The position numbers and the translations under genes were made by a program. From assembly GCF_007362775.1 (NCBI RefSeq), contig NZ_CP041692.1, forward strand, positions 4,650,001-4,714,000: a stretch of DNA of 64,000 nucleotides, in the 5' to 3' direction. Shown piece by piece: positions 16,483 to 25,654 of the stretch (within the stretch, counting starts at the first letter, position 1; every line of letters begins with the position of its first letter). The stretch comes from Microlunatus elymi (lineage in GTDB: Bacteria > Actinomycetota > Actinomycetes > Propionibacteriales > Propionibacteriaceae). Below the pieces are notes generated by a model, which was not told where the DNA came from, did no database searches, and saw only the letters and a program-made list of their open reading frames with translations.

Positions 16483-18003
16483 TCAGCTGACCAACTTCAT
16501 GATCAGGCCCTGCAGGAAGTAGATCAGGAACGCGACGGCGATCCCGTACAGCAGCGGGTGGATCTCGCGCGCCTTGCCGCGGACCAGCTTCAAGATCACC
16601 ATCATCAGGAAGCCGGCGCCGATACCGGTGGTGATCGAGTAGGTGAACGGCATCAGGATGATCGTCAGGAACGCCGGCAGGCCGATCTCCACGTCGGCCC
16701 AGTTGATCTTGGTGACCTGCGACATCATCAGGAAGCCGACGAACACCAGCACCGGTGCGGCCGCCTCCGACGGGACGATGGTGGCCAGCGGCGCGAAGAA
16801 CATCGCCAGCAGGAAGCCGAGCCCGGTGACGACCGACGCGAGGCCGGTCCGGGCACCCTCACCGACACCGGCTGCGGACTCGATGTAGGCGGTGTTGGAG
16901 GACACCGAGCCGATGCCGCCGGCGGTGGCCGACAGGGCATCGACCATCAGCACCGGACCGAGGTGCGGCGGATTTCCGTTGTCGTCCAACAGATTGCCCT
17001 CGGCACCGACACCGACCACCGTGCCCATGGTGTCGAAGAAGTCGGACAGGATCAGCGCGAAGATCAACATCACCAGCGGCAGGAATCGATGGATCCCCTC
17101 GCCGAACGCGCCGAAGACGCTGACCTGGCCGATCAGGCTGAGATCGGGCACCGACACCAGGTGGCCGATCGTCGGTACGTTCAGTGCCCAGCCGGTCGGA
17201 TGTTGATCACTCTGCGCCGGTAGGTGCGCGGCCGCCTGGATGATCACCGCGATCACGGTGGCGATCACGATCGACAGCAGCAGGGCGCCCTTCACCTTGC
17301 GGACATGGAGAATCGCCACCACGAACAGCCCGATCGCGAACACCAGCATCGGCCAGCCAGTGAGCGATCCGTCGATGCCCAACTGCACCGGCACCGAACC
17401 CTCGGGCTTGCGGATCACACCGGAGTCGACCAACCCGGCGAACGCGATGAACAGGCCGAGGCCGACTGAGATCGCGGCCCGCATCGACGGCGGTACCGCT
17501 CGGAAGACCGCGGTACGGAAACCGGTCAGCACCAGCAGCGCGATCACCAGGCCCTCGATCACCACCAGGCCCATCGCCTGCGGCCAGGTCATCTGCGGGG
17601 CAATGGTGAAGGCCAACAGCGCGTTCAGCCCGAGGCCGGTGGCGATGCCCAGCGGGTACCGGCCGATCACCCCCATCGCGATCGTCGCCAGCCCGGCGAT
17701 CAGTGCGGTAGCGCCGGCGACCAGGGTGATCGCGTGACTGACGTTGGCGCCGATCACCTGCCCGGCCGCATCCTGGTACGGGAGACCGCCGAGCAGATTG
17801 CCCGCGCCGTCGGGGGCGGTGCCGATGATCAACGGGTTCAGCGCGACGATGTAGGCCATCGCGAAGAAGGTGACCAAACCGCCGCGGATCTCCCGTCCGA
17901 AGGTCGAGCCGCGCTGAGTGATCTCGAACCAGCGGTCGATCGCACCCCATCGCGAGTTCGGCGGGGTGGTGTTCGACGCAGTCTGTCGTGCCTCGGTCGC
18001 CAT
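16483..18003 (-). CDS. NCS2-family (AzgA-like) purine permease
   Basis: A 506-aa permease with about 14 membrane segments. Family signatures include TFFAMAYIVALNPLIIG near the start, GLGLNALLAFTI, and LSDFFDTMGTVVGVGAEGNL and GSVSSNTAYIESAAGVGEGARTGL (given here as shorter recognisable parts DFFDTMGTVVG and SSNTAYIESAAG). AzgA-type proteins import hypoxanthine, guanine or adenine by proton symport. Monocistronic as far as can be seen, ending at the shared terminator. Confidence 0.88.
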   Translation of the reverse strand: MATEARQTASNTTPPNSRWGAIDRWFEITQRGSTFGREIRGGLVTFFAMAYIVALNPLIIGTAPDGAGNLLGGLPYQDAAGQVIGANVSHAITLVAGATALIAGLATIAMGVIGRYPLGIATGLGLNALLAFTIAPQMTWPQAMGLVVIEGLVIALLVLTGFRTAVFRAVPPSMRAAISVGLGLFIAFAGLVDSGVIRKPEGSVPVQLGIDGSLTGWPMLVFAIGLFVVAILHVRKVKGALLLSIVIATVIAVIIQAAAHLPAQSDQHPTGWALNVPTIGHLVSVPDLSLIGQVSVFGAFGEGIHRFLPLVMLIFALILSDFFDTMGTVVGVGAEGNLLDDNGNPPHLGPVLMVDALSATAGGIGSVSSNTAYIESAAGVGEGARTGLASVVTGLGFLLAMFFAPLATIVPSEAAAPVLVFVGFLMMSQVTKINWADVEIGLPAFLTIILMPFTYSITTGIGAGFLMMVILKLVRGKAREIHPLLYGIAVAFLIYFLQGLIMKLVS

Positions 18004-18047
18004 GGTTCCCAGATCGTAGTGGCCGGGACCCGTTCAGCTCACATCGC

Positions 18048-18431
18048 TCAGACGTCCAGTTCGTCGGCCACCGCACGAAGCACGCTGGCGACCTTCTGGC
18101 CGACCTTGTGGTCGGGGTGCCGACCGCGCCGGTAGCCGTTGCTGATCGAGTCCAGCATCTTGATCAGGTCCTCGGTGATCGCGGCCATCTGTTCGGCGGA
18201 CTTGCGATTCTGCTTGGCCAGAGACACCGGCTGCTCCAGCAGTCGTACCGACAGAGCCTGCTCACCCTTGCGGCCCTCGACGACACCGAATTCGACTCGC
18301 TGGCCCGGCTTGAGACTGGTGACCCCAGGCGGGAGCGCGGTCGAACGCACGTAGACGTCCCCGCCGTCTTCCTTGCTCAGGAATCCGAACCCCTTGGCGG
18401 AGTCGTAGAACCTGACCTTCCCTGTTGGCAC
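18048..18431 (-). CDS. Cold-shock-domain protein with C-terminal extension
   Basis: A 127-aa protein. Residues 1-65 form a cold-shock domain (GKVRFYDSAKGFGFLSKEDGG, here RNP1-like KGFGFL, and DVYVRSTAL in place of DVFVH). The remaining ~60 residues are helical and charged, like the longer CspB-type proteins of actinobacteria. GTG 18431 is chosen because GAGGTAGC lies upstream at ribosome-site distance and the domain starts directly after it. It probably binds RNA or single-stranded DNA. Confidence 0.85.
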   Translation of the reverse strand: MPTGKVRFYDSAKGFGFLSKEDGGDVYVRSTALPPGVTSLKPGQRVEFGVVEGRKGEQALSVRLLEQPVSLAKQNRKSAEQMAAITEDLIKMLDSISNGYRRGRHPDHKVGQKVASVLRAVADELDV

Positions 18432-18833
18432 CGCTACCTCACTTGCTCGATCCGTGGTGTTGTCCTCATTGGCCAACACCCGCCTGACCCCGGTCCATTC
18501 CGGGCGCCGCCCAGCGTAACGACTCCCTCCGGATCCGCGGCACGATTTCAGCCGTCGGCCCGGGGCCGCGCGACTATGCGGTACCCGGCCCCCTACGACT
18601 CTCACGGGCGCGGGTCGCGCCGTACCGTTCAGATTCCTCCGAGCCAGCGGAGATTTCTCCGAGGTACGAGCAATTTCGCCGAGCGTACGCGCGTCATACG
18701 GGGCCGTTCGGTTGCATTGACTCGGCGAGGTTCTCGTTAGCTCGGACAAGTTCACGAATCGTCGGCCCGGCCGTAGGCCAGATCGAACCACCAGCATTGG
18801 AGAGCGCGACACACCGGATGCTACGAGTCGGCG
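18432..18833. other. Intergenic region, nothing firm
   Basis: About 400 bp between the cold-shock gene and the LysR stop. It must contain the cold-shock promoter and leader, but I could not fix a convincing -35/-10 pair, hairpin or ORF. CTCCGAG-type short repeats occur near 18637-18665. Confidence 0.4.
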
Positions 18834-19706
18834 CTACGGCCGCAGCGGGGCGAGCGGGAGGTTGTGGATGGCGCGGGCCAGGGCTTCGACCGGTTCGCGC
18901 GGGGCCAGCGGGTTATCGACCAGGGCCATCTCCACGTCCGGCAGGGTCGGCAGGGCGAAACGGCCGGCCAGCGAACGCAGGTCGCCGGGGATGCGGCTCT
19001 GAGCGAGCACGCAGATGCCGAGTCCGGCGCGAGTGGCGGCCAGGATGGCGTTGATCTCGCGGGTGTTGCAGGTGATCCGCCAGGTCCGACCGGCCGCCTC
19101 CAGCGCGTTGATCGCGGCGCTGCGGCTGTAGCTGGGGGCGTGATAGGTGATCAGCGGCACCGGCTGCAGCGGGTCGAGTTCGGTCTTCTCCAGCCCGACC
19201 CAGACCAGCCGGTCGCGGCGGACCAGCCGGCCGCGGTCGGTGTCCGGCTCCTGATTGATGAAGATCAGGTCCAGATGGTTGGCGATCAGCCGCCGTTGCA
19301 GGATGCCGGACTGGGTCACCGTGAGCTCCAAGTTGATCTTGGGATAGAGCTGGCGGAAGTCGCGCAGGATGTGCGGCAATTCGCTCAGCGCCAGTTCGTC
19401 GGCTGCCCCGAAACGCAGCCGGCCGGCCATCGCCGACCCGCGGAAGTACGCGATCGCCTCGTCGTTGGCGGCCAGGATCGTCCGGGCGAAACCGGCCATC
19501 GCCTCGCCGTTGTCGGTCAGTCGCACCGTCCGGGTGTCCCGCGCGACCAGCTGACGGCCGGCCGCATCCTCCAACCGGCGGATGTGCTGGGAGACGGTCG
19601 GCTGGCTCAACCCGAGTTGTTCGGCGGCCCGGGTGAAGCTGAGCCCCTCCACCACCGCCAGATAGGTACGCAACAGCACCGGGTCGAAGGTCTGCTGATC
19701 GGCCAT
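18834..19706 (-). CDS. LysR-family transcriptional regulator
   Basis: A 290-aa LysR regulator. The N-terminal winged HTH reads LRTYLAVVEGLSFTRAAEQLGL, QPTVSQHIRRLEDAAGRQL in parts, followed by the periplasmic-binding-like effector domain (GRLRFGAADELALSELP...). ATG 19706 is preferred because AGAGAGG lies six bases upstream. It is divergent from the MFS gene at 20005, the usual layout for a LysR activator and its target. Confidence 0.88.
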   Translation of the reverse strand: MADQQTFDPVLLRTYLAVVEGLSFTRAAEQLGLSQPTVSQHIRRLEDAAGRQLVARDTRTVRLTDNGEAMAGFARTILAANDEAIAYFRGSAMAGRLRFGAADELALSELPHILRDFRQLYPKINLELTVTQSGILQRRLIANHLDLIFINQEPDTDRGRLVRRDRLVWVGLEKTELDPLQPVPLITYHAPSYSRSAAINALEAAGRTWRITCNTREINAILAATRAGLGICVLAQSRIPGDLRSLAGRFALPTLPDVEMALVDNPLAPREPVEALARAIHNLPLAPLRP

Positions 19707-19780
19707 CGTCAACCTCTCTGGGGCCACAACCGCTCGCGGTCATTACGAACGTCAATGGTAGATATAGCGGCAATGATGGC

Positions 19781-19793
19781 GGCAAATATTGCC
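19781..19793. promoter_or_regulatory. Possible LysR/MFS control site
   Basis: GGCAAATATTGCC has 5-bp arms and fits a T-N11-A-like LysR site. It lies in the 298-bp divergent gap, 75 bp upstream of the LysR start. GCGGCAA is also repeated just before it. The rest of the gap shows nothing firm. Confidence 0.35.
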
Positions 19794-20004
19794 ACCGCCC
19801 TTAGGCTTGCCGACAAGCCTCGCATCCGAGCACTCTCCAACGCCGATCGTCGTGATCATGACCCGATCACGAGCCAGTCCCGCCTGCCCTCGGCACCCGG
19901 GCCGAGCCCAACGACACCGGCGCCCGACGTTGCTCGAGCACACCGGAGTGTGCGCGGCCACGCCTACCCAGTGGTTCCTTTGATCAGAGTTTGGTGATTG
20001 CCCC

Positions 20005-21414
20005 GTGTCCACGGTGCCCGCAGTACGCCGTGCGTCCCGTATCGACGATTCGACTCTCGACGCTCCGCCCCTGGAGCTCGATCGAGACGAGCCGACCCCA
20101 CACCTCGACACCGCGCCGGAGTCGATGGCGGCAGCCAAGTTCCGCTGGCCGCGCGCCTTCTCCGCACTCCAGGTCCGCAACTATCGGATCTACGTCTGCA
20201 GCCAACTGGTCGCCAACACCGGCCTGTGGATGCAGCGGATCGCCCAGGACTGGCTGATCCGCGAGCTCACCGGCAGCGCCACGGCCGTCGGCATCACCGT
20301 CGCCTGCCAGTTCCTGCCGGTGTTGCTCTTCGGCATGTTCGGCGGACTCGTCGCCGACCGCTTCCCCAAGCGCAAGGTGCTGATGATCACCCAGTCGGTC
20401 GCTGCCGCGCTGGCGATCCTGCTCGGCGTGCTGGCCGTCACCGGGGCGGTACAAGCCTGGCATGTGTTCGGCATCGCGATCATGCTCGGCTTCGTCACTG
20501 TGGTGGACAACCCCACCCGGCAGGCGTTCGTCTCCGAACTGGTCGGACACCGGCACATCCGCAACGCGATCAGCCTCAACTCCTCGGTCTTCCAACTCGG
20601 CGGCCTGATCGGCCCGGCCATCTCCGGCATCCTCATCCACGCCGTCGGCCAGGGGCCGTCGTTCATGATCAACGGCGCCGCCTGCCTGCTCGTTGTCACC
20701 CTGCTCGGCATCATGGCGGTGCCGGACGAGATCAGCTCGACGAAGTCGGCGGAGGCGTACTCGATCAAGGAACAGTTCGCCGAAGGACTGGACTACATCC
20801 GGCGTACTCCGGAGATCACCTGGACGATCGTGCTGGTCGCCGCGCTGGCCCTGTTCGGGCTGAACATGCCGGTGATCCTGACCGCCTTCGCAACCACCGA
20901 ATTCAGCAGCGGGGTCGGCGGCTACAGCCTGTTCAACACCTTGGTCGCGATCGGCTCGCTGACCGGCGCGTTGCTGTCGGCTCGGCGCTCCGGTGGGCCG
21001 CGGTTGCGGTTCCTGGTCAGCTGCCTGGTCGGGCTGGGTGCGGCCCTGATGCTGGCATCGGTGTGGCACGTCGAACCGTTGTTCTGCGCAACGCTGATCG
21101 GCATAGGCATCGTCACCATGCTGTTCATGACCAGCGCCAACTCGCTGGTGCAGATGACCGCGCCGGCCGCGGTCCGTGGCCGGGTGATGAGCGTCTACCT
21201 GCTGGTGCTGCTGGGTTGTCAGGCGATCGGCGGACCGATCGTCGGCAGCGCGATCGACCACGTCGGCGTCCGTACGACGATGCTCACCTGCGGCGCGATC
21301 GTCGCGCTGGTGGCATTGATCGCCGGTCTGGGAATGGCCCGGCAGTCGCAGCTGCGGCTGGCCGTCGGCCGCAGCACCGGCCGACTCGCGCCGGTCCAGA
21401 TCGTCCACCGCTGA
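20005..21414 (+). CDS. MFS exporter, EntS/MFS_3 type
   Basis: A 469-aa exporter with about 12 membrane segments after a 45-residue hydrophilic lead. It shares VRNYRIYVCSQLVANTG, LWMQRIAQDWLIRELTG, GGLVADRFPKRKVL and VDNPTRQAFVSELVG with the protein at 5473-6813, so the two are paralogues. The start is GTG at 20005. It is divergent from a LysR regulator that probably controls it. Substrate unknown. Confidence 0.85.
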   Translation: MSTVPAVRRASRIDDSTLDAPPLELDRDEPTPHLDTAPESMAAAKFRWPRAFSALQVRNYRIYVCSQLVANTGLWMQRIAQDWLIRELTGSATAVGITVACQFLPVLLFGMFGGLVADRFPKRKVLMITQSVAAALAILLGVLAVTGAVQAWHVFGIAIMLGFVTVVDNPTRQAFVSELVGHRHIRNAISLNSSVFQLGGLIGPAISGILIHAVGQGPSFMINGAACLLVVTLLGIMAVPDEISSTKSAEAYSIKEQFAEGLDYIRRTPEITWTIVLVAALALFGLNMPVILTAFATTEFSSGVGGYSLFNTLVAIGSLTGALLSARRSGGPRLRFLVSCLVGLGAALMLASVWHVEPLFCATLIGIGIVTMLFMTSANSLVQMTAPAAVRGRVMSVYLLVLLGCQAIGGPIVGSAIDHVGVRTTMLTCGAIVALVALIAGLGMARQSQLRLAVGRSTGRLAPVQIVHR

Positions 21415-21419
21415 TCCTC

Positions 21420-21475
21420 ACCGACTTGTCAGCGGCACAAAGCGCTGTAGCGCGTTCTGCCGCTGACAACTCGGT
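21420..21475. terminator. Long stem-loop between convergent genes
   Basis: Eighteen-base arms (21420-21437 and 21458-21475; core TTGTCAGCGGCA) pair with one mismatch around a loop. No U-tract is seen, but it sits exactly between two convergent genes and reaches the GT61 stop, so it may end transcription both ways. Confidence 0.6.
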
Positions 21476-23238
21476 CAGAGATCGGCCAACACCCGATCCA
21501 GGTCGCGGCCTTCGCGGTCGAAGTCGAAGGTGAAGCCGGAGCGGAAGGCGTCGTAGGACCAGCCGCCGTCGGGATGGTCAAGATCGGGAACGCTGTCGAT
21601 CAGGTGGACGGAGTTACCCAGCACCGAACTGATCAAGTACTCGTTCACCGAGGTGTACGAGCGTGGCCGGATGATGATCACCGTCGCCGGCTCGGTCCGG
21701 AAGAGCAGGTTGAACATGCCGCTGCCGCCGAAGCCGGCGACCACCGTGGCGGCGCGAAACATCCGCACCTGTTCGGCCATCGGATGCAACTCCGGCCGGA
21801 CGATCTCGAAACCGGCCCGCCGGAACCGATGCTCGACCTGCTCGCGATTGTGGCACTCCCGCAGCCGGTTGTCCGGCGCGCGGGTGACGAAGATCTTGTC
21901 CGGGTACGATCCCGCCGGCCCGCCGGCCGCCAGCCGGTCACCGACCCGTCGCCACAGCTGCTCGATCTCCGGGTGGATGTAGTTGGGCAGCGAGGACATC
22001 GGCGTCGCACCGATCAGTTCCTCGACCTGGGTCGGACCGAAGATCGGCACCACCTCCTCGGCCGCGACACCGGCGGCGGCGAGGACGTCGAGCTGCCACT
22101 GCCCCGGTTTGCTGTGACCGCGCTGCAGCGACAGCACGACTTTCAGGTCCGGCAGCTCGGCTTTCAGCTGCGGCCAGGCCCACAGCCGCGGCAGCTGCTC
22201 GGTGGTGAAATGACCGAAGTGCTCCCGCCATTCGATGTCCAGGAAGAAATACCGGCCGTGCAGCCGAGCGCCGGCGTCGGCGTCGGCGACGGTCGCGAAC
22301 AGCGGGCTCAGGTCGATCAACCTGCGGTGCTTCAGCCGACGGAACTGGTTGTGCCGAAAGGTCTCGGGCAGGATCAGGTTGCCCTGCAAGGCGATCCCGG
22401 CCGGTAACAGGGTGACGTCCCGATAGCGGCGGATCGACAACTCGGGGACGTCGTAATGGCGGGCGAAGCGATCATCGGTGTCGTAGAGTTCGGCCGGCTC
22501 GAGCGTTGCCCGGGAGTCGAAGCCGACCGGCGGTTTGGTCATGATCAACTCGGCTCGATCGTCGGCGCGTTTCATGATCAACGCGTTGAACTCGTGCTCG
22601 CGGAGCTTGGCGTAGCCGGTGACTCGGTTCTCCAGGATCAGATGTTCTTCGCCGAGCACCACCCGGCCAAGGGATTCGGCGCGGCGTCGCTCGTCCCGTA
22701 CTCGCCAGTCACTCTCGTCGGCCGGCGGTTCGCCGCGACGGTTGATCAACTCGACCGCGTACGGCCAGATCACGTTGTCGTAGGAGCGTCGGTCGTTCGG
22801 CCACGGCTTCGCGCGGACGTCGCGGACCACGTACGCGCCGCCCGGTTTGAGGTGATACCAGCTGTTGCCGAAGACCCGCAACCGGCGGGCGACCCGGCGG
22901 GTGTCGTCGATGATCAGGTCATACGGCCCGAACGCGGCAAGGTCAACATGCAGCTCGGACTGCTTCGCCAGGAACTCGAATCGGTGCAGGTCGGTCTGGG
23001 GGAACGCCCTGGTGATCATCTGCCCGAGCGGACTGGCCCGATCGCCGACCAGCAACGCGATCCGCGCCCGCGGCCGCTGGGTCAGCTCCCGCTCGACGTC
23101 GAGCAGCATGGTCCACTCGGGTTCGCGAACCGACCAGTTCGACTGTCGCGCCGCCTCCAGCAGCGGATGGGCGAGCTGCTGGCGGTCCGGCTGCAAGCCT
23201 CGGAGACCGAACCGTCTGAATCGTCGCAGCCCGCGCAC
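21475..23238 (-). CDS. Methyltransferase-like / glycosyltransferase 61 (DUF563) two-domain protein
   Basis: A 587-aa protein. The first ~230 residues look like a class I methyltransferase fold (IALLVGDRASPLGQMI, YDLIIDDT, YHLKPGGAYVVRDV). From about residue 270 it carries a GT61/DUF563 domain: GRYFFLDIEWREHFGHFTTE, LPNYIHPEIEQLW and VVAGFGGSGMFNLLFRT. GT61 enzymes transfer sugars to polysaccharides or glycoproteins. GTG 23238 is chosen because AGGAGAG lies seven bases upstream. Whether the N-terminal domain keeps SAM binding is unclear, as the glycine loop reads VGDRASPLG. Likely cell-envelope glycan work. Confidence 0.72.
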   Translation of the reverse strand: MRGLRRFRRFGLRGLQPDRQQLAHPLLEAARQSNWSVREPEWTMLLDVERELTQRPRARIALLVGDRASPLGQMITRAFPQTDLHRFEFLAKQSELHVDLAAFGPYDLIIDDTRRVARRLRVFGNSWYHLKPGGAYVVRDVRAKPWPNDRRSYDNVIWPYAVELINRRGEPPADESDWRVRDERRRAESLGRVVLGEEHLILENRVTGYAKLREHEFNALIMKRADDRAELIMTKPPVGFDSRATLEPAELYDTDDRFARHYDVPELSIRRYRDVTLLPAGIALQGNLILPETFRHNQFRRLKHRRLIDLSPLFATVADADAGARLHGRYFFLDIEWREHFGHFTTEQLPRLWAWPQLKAELPDLKVVLSLQRGHSKPGQWQLDVLAAAGVAAEEVVPIFGPTQVEELIGATPMSSLPNYIHPEIEQLWRRVGDRLAAGGPAGSYPDKIFVTRAPDNRLRECHNREQVEHRFRRAGFEIVRPELHPMAEQVRMFRAATVVAGFGGSGMFNLLFRTEPATVIIIRPRSYTSVNEYLISSVLGNSVHLIDSVPDLDHPDGGWSYDAFRSGFTFDFDREGRDLDRVLADL

Positions 23239-23298
23239 GTCTACTCTCCTGGTCAGCGTTCGGTCGTCGGAATGCTTACCACCAGTTCGTGTCCTGGA

Positions 23299-23465
23299 CC
23301 TTAACCTGGATCCACCGATTTGCAGCGTAGCGAGCGGCACCAGACGGGTGTGCTGGCAAGGCGCCGCCGCGAAGGGCTACCGGGCGTAACGCGAGCGGCG
23401 GCAACGCCGCCAGCGCACCCGTATGGGCCGCGCAGCAGCTGGAAATCGGTGGATCCAGGCTGAGG
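23299..23465. repeat. 167-bp palindromic, MITE-like element
   Basis: The outer 28 bp at each end (23299-23326, 23438-23465) are inverted repeats with about 25 matches; the 22-bp core starting CCTGGATCCACCGATTT has one mismatch. The interior is also palindromic: ACGGGTG.GCTGGC at 23352-23366 mirrors GCCAGC.CACCCGT at 23409-23422. No ORF is supported inside. It sits between two divergent genes. I could not identify a target duplication. Confidence 0.65.
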
Positions 23466-23496
23466 CCGAGCGACGGGCGATGTCTAGGCTGGCCGC

Positions 23497-24735
23497 ATGC
23501 CCCGAACTCGGTTGGCTGCCGCGGCCGCGATCATCCTGGTCGCGGCCGCGGCCGGTGCCTGCTCGGGCGCTCCTGCGGCTTCCTCGTCGACCTCCCCGAG
23601 CGCGGCCGCCTCCAGTCCGGCCGACACCTCGGGACCACCGACGTCGACCGCCTCGGCCGGCGCCTCGGCACCGACCTCGTCGTCGCCGAGTGTGTCGTCG
23701 CCGTCGGCCACCGCCTCCGCAGGTGCGGCCCACGGCTCGGTCAAGGTCGACCGGCAGATCGCCGACGATCTCAACGTGCCTTGGGGACTGGCGTTGTTGC
23801 CCGGCGGCGACCTGCTGGTCACCTCACGTGACACCCGGCAGATCACCCGGATCGACCTGTCCACCGGGAAGAAGACGCTGCTGGGCACCGTCGACCAAGC
23901 CGTGTCCAATGGCAACTCCGGCGGCGAGGGCGGCCTGCTCGGGATCGCGATCTCCCCCGACTTCGCCCATGATCATCGGCTCTACCTCTATTACTCGACC
24001 GCCAACGACAACCGGATCGGCTGGCTGACCTATCGGCCCGACGCAACCGCCGGCCACCAGCTGTCAGCACCGCAGGTGATCTTGAAAGGCATCCCGCACG
24101 GACTGCATCACAACGGCGGGCGGATCGCGTTCGGCCCCGACGGCATGCTGTACGCGTCCACCGGCGAAGCCGGAGATCCGCCACTGGCTCAGGACAAGAA
24201 CTCGCTCGGCGGCAAGATCCTGCGGATGACGCCGGAAGGCAAGCCGGCCAAGGGAAATCCGATCGCGGGATCGGTGATGTGGTCGTACGGGCACCGCAAC
24301 GTCCAAGGGCTGGCCTGGGATCCGGCCGGCCGGCTGTGGGCGTCGGAATTCGGTGACCGGACGGCCGACGAACTGAATCTGATCAAGCCCGATCACAACT
24401 ACGGCTGGCCGGCCACCCAGGGCAAGACCAGCAATCCGAAGTACACCAGCCCGGTCGCCCAGTGGGGCACCGAAGTCGACTCACCGAGCGGCATCGCGTA
24501 CGCCGCCGGCTCGATCTGGATGGCTGCGCTCAAGGGCGAGCGGCTCTGGCGGATCCCGCTCAACGGCACCAAGGTCGTCGCTGAATCTCAGGACTTCCTG
24601 GTCGGGACGTACGGCCGGTTGCGGAGCGTGATCGCCCTCGACGATCACACCCTGCTGATCACCACCAGCAACACCGATCACCGCGCCGGCCCACGTCCTG
24701 GAGACGATCGGATCCTGGAATTGACCGTCCGGTGA
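23497..24735 (+). CDS. PQQ-type glucose/sorbosone dehydrogenase-like lipoprotein
   Basis: A 412-aa protein with a lipoprotein signal ending AAGAC (Cys22), a Ser/Thr/Pro/Ala-rich tether of ~60 residues, and a six-bladed propeller of the GSDH family. Recognisable segments are DDLNVPWGLALLPGGDLLVT, GGEGGLLGIAISPDF, HHNGGRIAFGPDGMLYASTGE and SYGHRNVQGLAWDP, which contain the His and Arg residues used for cofactor and substrate in soluble aldose dehydrogenases. It would oxidise sugars at the outer face of the membrane if PQQ is available. The next gene starts 19 bp downstream. Confidence 0.85.
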   Translation: MPRTRLAAAAAIILVAAAAGACSGAPAASSSTSPSAAASSPADTSGPPTSTASAGASAPTSSSPSVSSPSATASAGAAHGSVKVDRQIADDLNVPWGLALLPGGDLLVTSRDTRQITRIDLSTGKKTLLGTVDQAVSNGNSGGEGGLLGIAISPDFAHDHRLYLYYSTANDNRIGWLTYRPDATAGHQLSAPQVILKGIPHGLHHNGGRIAFGPDGMLYASTGEAGDPPLAQDKNSLGGKILRMTPEGKPAKGNPIAGSVMWSYGHRNVQGLAWDPAGRLWASEFGDRTADELNLIKPDHNYGWPATQGKTSNPKYTSPVAQWGTEVDSPSGIAYAAGSIWMAALKGERLWRIPLNGTKVVAESQDFLVGTYGRLRSVIALDDHTLLITTSNTDHRAGPRPGDDRILELTVR

Positions 24736-24754
24736 GCCGTTTAGACTGACCCGC

Positions 24755-25642
24755 ATGGCTACCTGGCAGGACGGTCCCGAGTACGCGCCCGCGACCCCGC
24801 CGGACGAGTACGCCGTCCCGGACGTCAAGCCGCTGGACAGCGCACCGCCAGCGGATCAGCTGGGGGACGCACCCGGGGCACGGCCGGTCTTCGGCAATCC
24901 CGGCGAACCGGTCGCGCCGCTGGCCACCCTGATTCCCGACGAGGGCGAGGACGTCCGCGATCCCAGGTCGCCCTTCGACGTCGACAGCGACACCATGACC
25001 AGCAGCTCCGGCGGCGCCTGGGGCGCTGCGCACTGGCGACAGCCCGCCGGCCAACCGGTGACCGCGGCAGGACCGTGGGGCCCGCCCACCGGCACACCGG
25101 CCGGCCTGCCGACCGATCCGATGCAACTGCGAGCCGGCGCACCGCCAACGGTCGGCAACCTGCCCGCTCCGGGCACCCCCGGCTGGTTCGGCCCCGGGCC
25201 GTCGATGCCGGCACCGGCCGGCCCGCCGCCGTCGCTGTGGAAGGCCACCCCGCCCGGCGCGATCATCGCACTGGCGCTGTCGGTGATCTTCCCGATCGCG
25301 CCGATCACCTTCCTGATCGGCTTGCTGTTGTCGGCCCGGGCCCGATACGCCCGGCGCAAGATCATGATCGGGTTCGCCGTGAGCACGGCGTCGATGCTGT
25401 TGATCGCCACCGTCTCGACAATCGCCAACTACGGCGACTTCTCCACCTGGTGGGACACCCTGCGCGGTTGGGCGTTGCTCGGATCGCTGGTGATGATCGT
25501 GTTGATCTTGGTGTTGGTGAACACCGAGCTGAAGAACGGACAGCCGCCGCGGCCGGGTCCGTACGGTCCCGGGCCCTACGGTCGGAGCCCCTACGATCAG
25601 GGCCCGGATCAGCAACAGCAGCCCCCGCATCATTCGTGGTGA
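24755..25642 (+). CDS. Proline-rich membrane protein of unknown function
   Basis: A 295-aa protein. Residues 1-160 are hydrophilic and rich in Pro, Gly, Asp and Ala. Three hydrophobic segments follow (IIALALSVIFPIAPITFLIG, VSTASMLLIATVSTIA, ALLGSLVMIVLILVLV), and the tail is rich in Pro, Gly, Tyr and Gln. This layout is common in actinobacterial envelope proteins (DUF4190-like), but I do not recognise a specific family. It lies in a co-directional run between the GSDH lipoprotein and the helicase-associated protein. Confidence 0.65.
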   Translation: MATWQDGPEYAPATPPDEYAVPDVKPLDSAPPADQLGDAPGARPVFGNPGEPVAPLATLIPDEGEDVRDPRSPFDVDSDTMTSSSGGAWGAAHWRQPAGQPVTAAGPWGPPTGTPAGLPTDPMQLRAGAPPTVGNLPAPGTPGWFGPGPSMPAPAGPPPSLWKATPPGAIIALALSVIFPIAPITFLIGLLLSARARYARRKIMIGFAVSTASMLLIATVSTIANYGDFSTWWDTLRGWALLGSLVMIVLILVLVNTELKNGQPPRPGPYGPGPYGRSPYDQGPDQQQQPPHHSW

Positions 25643-25654
25643 CGGCCGGCACTC

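Noticed and set aside
18432..18833. Structured cold-shock leader or small RNA
   Set aside because: No clear hairpin, terminator or promoter could be fixed by eye.
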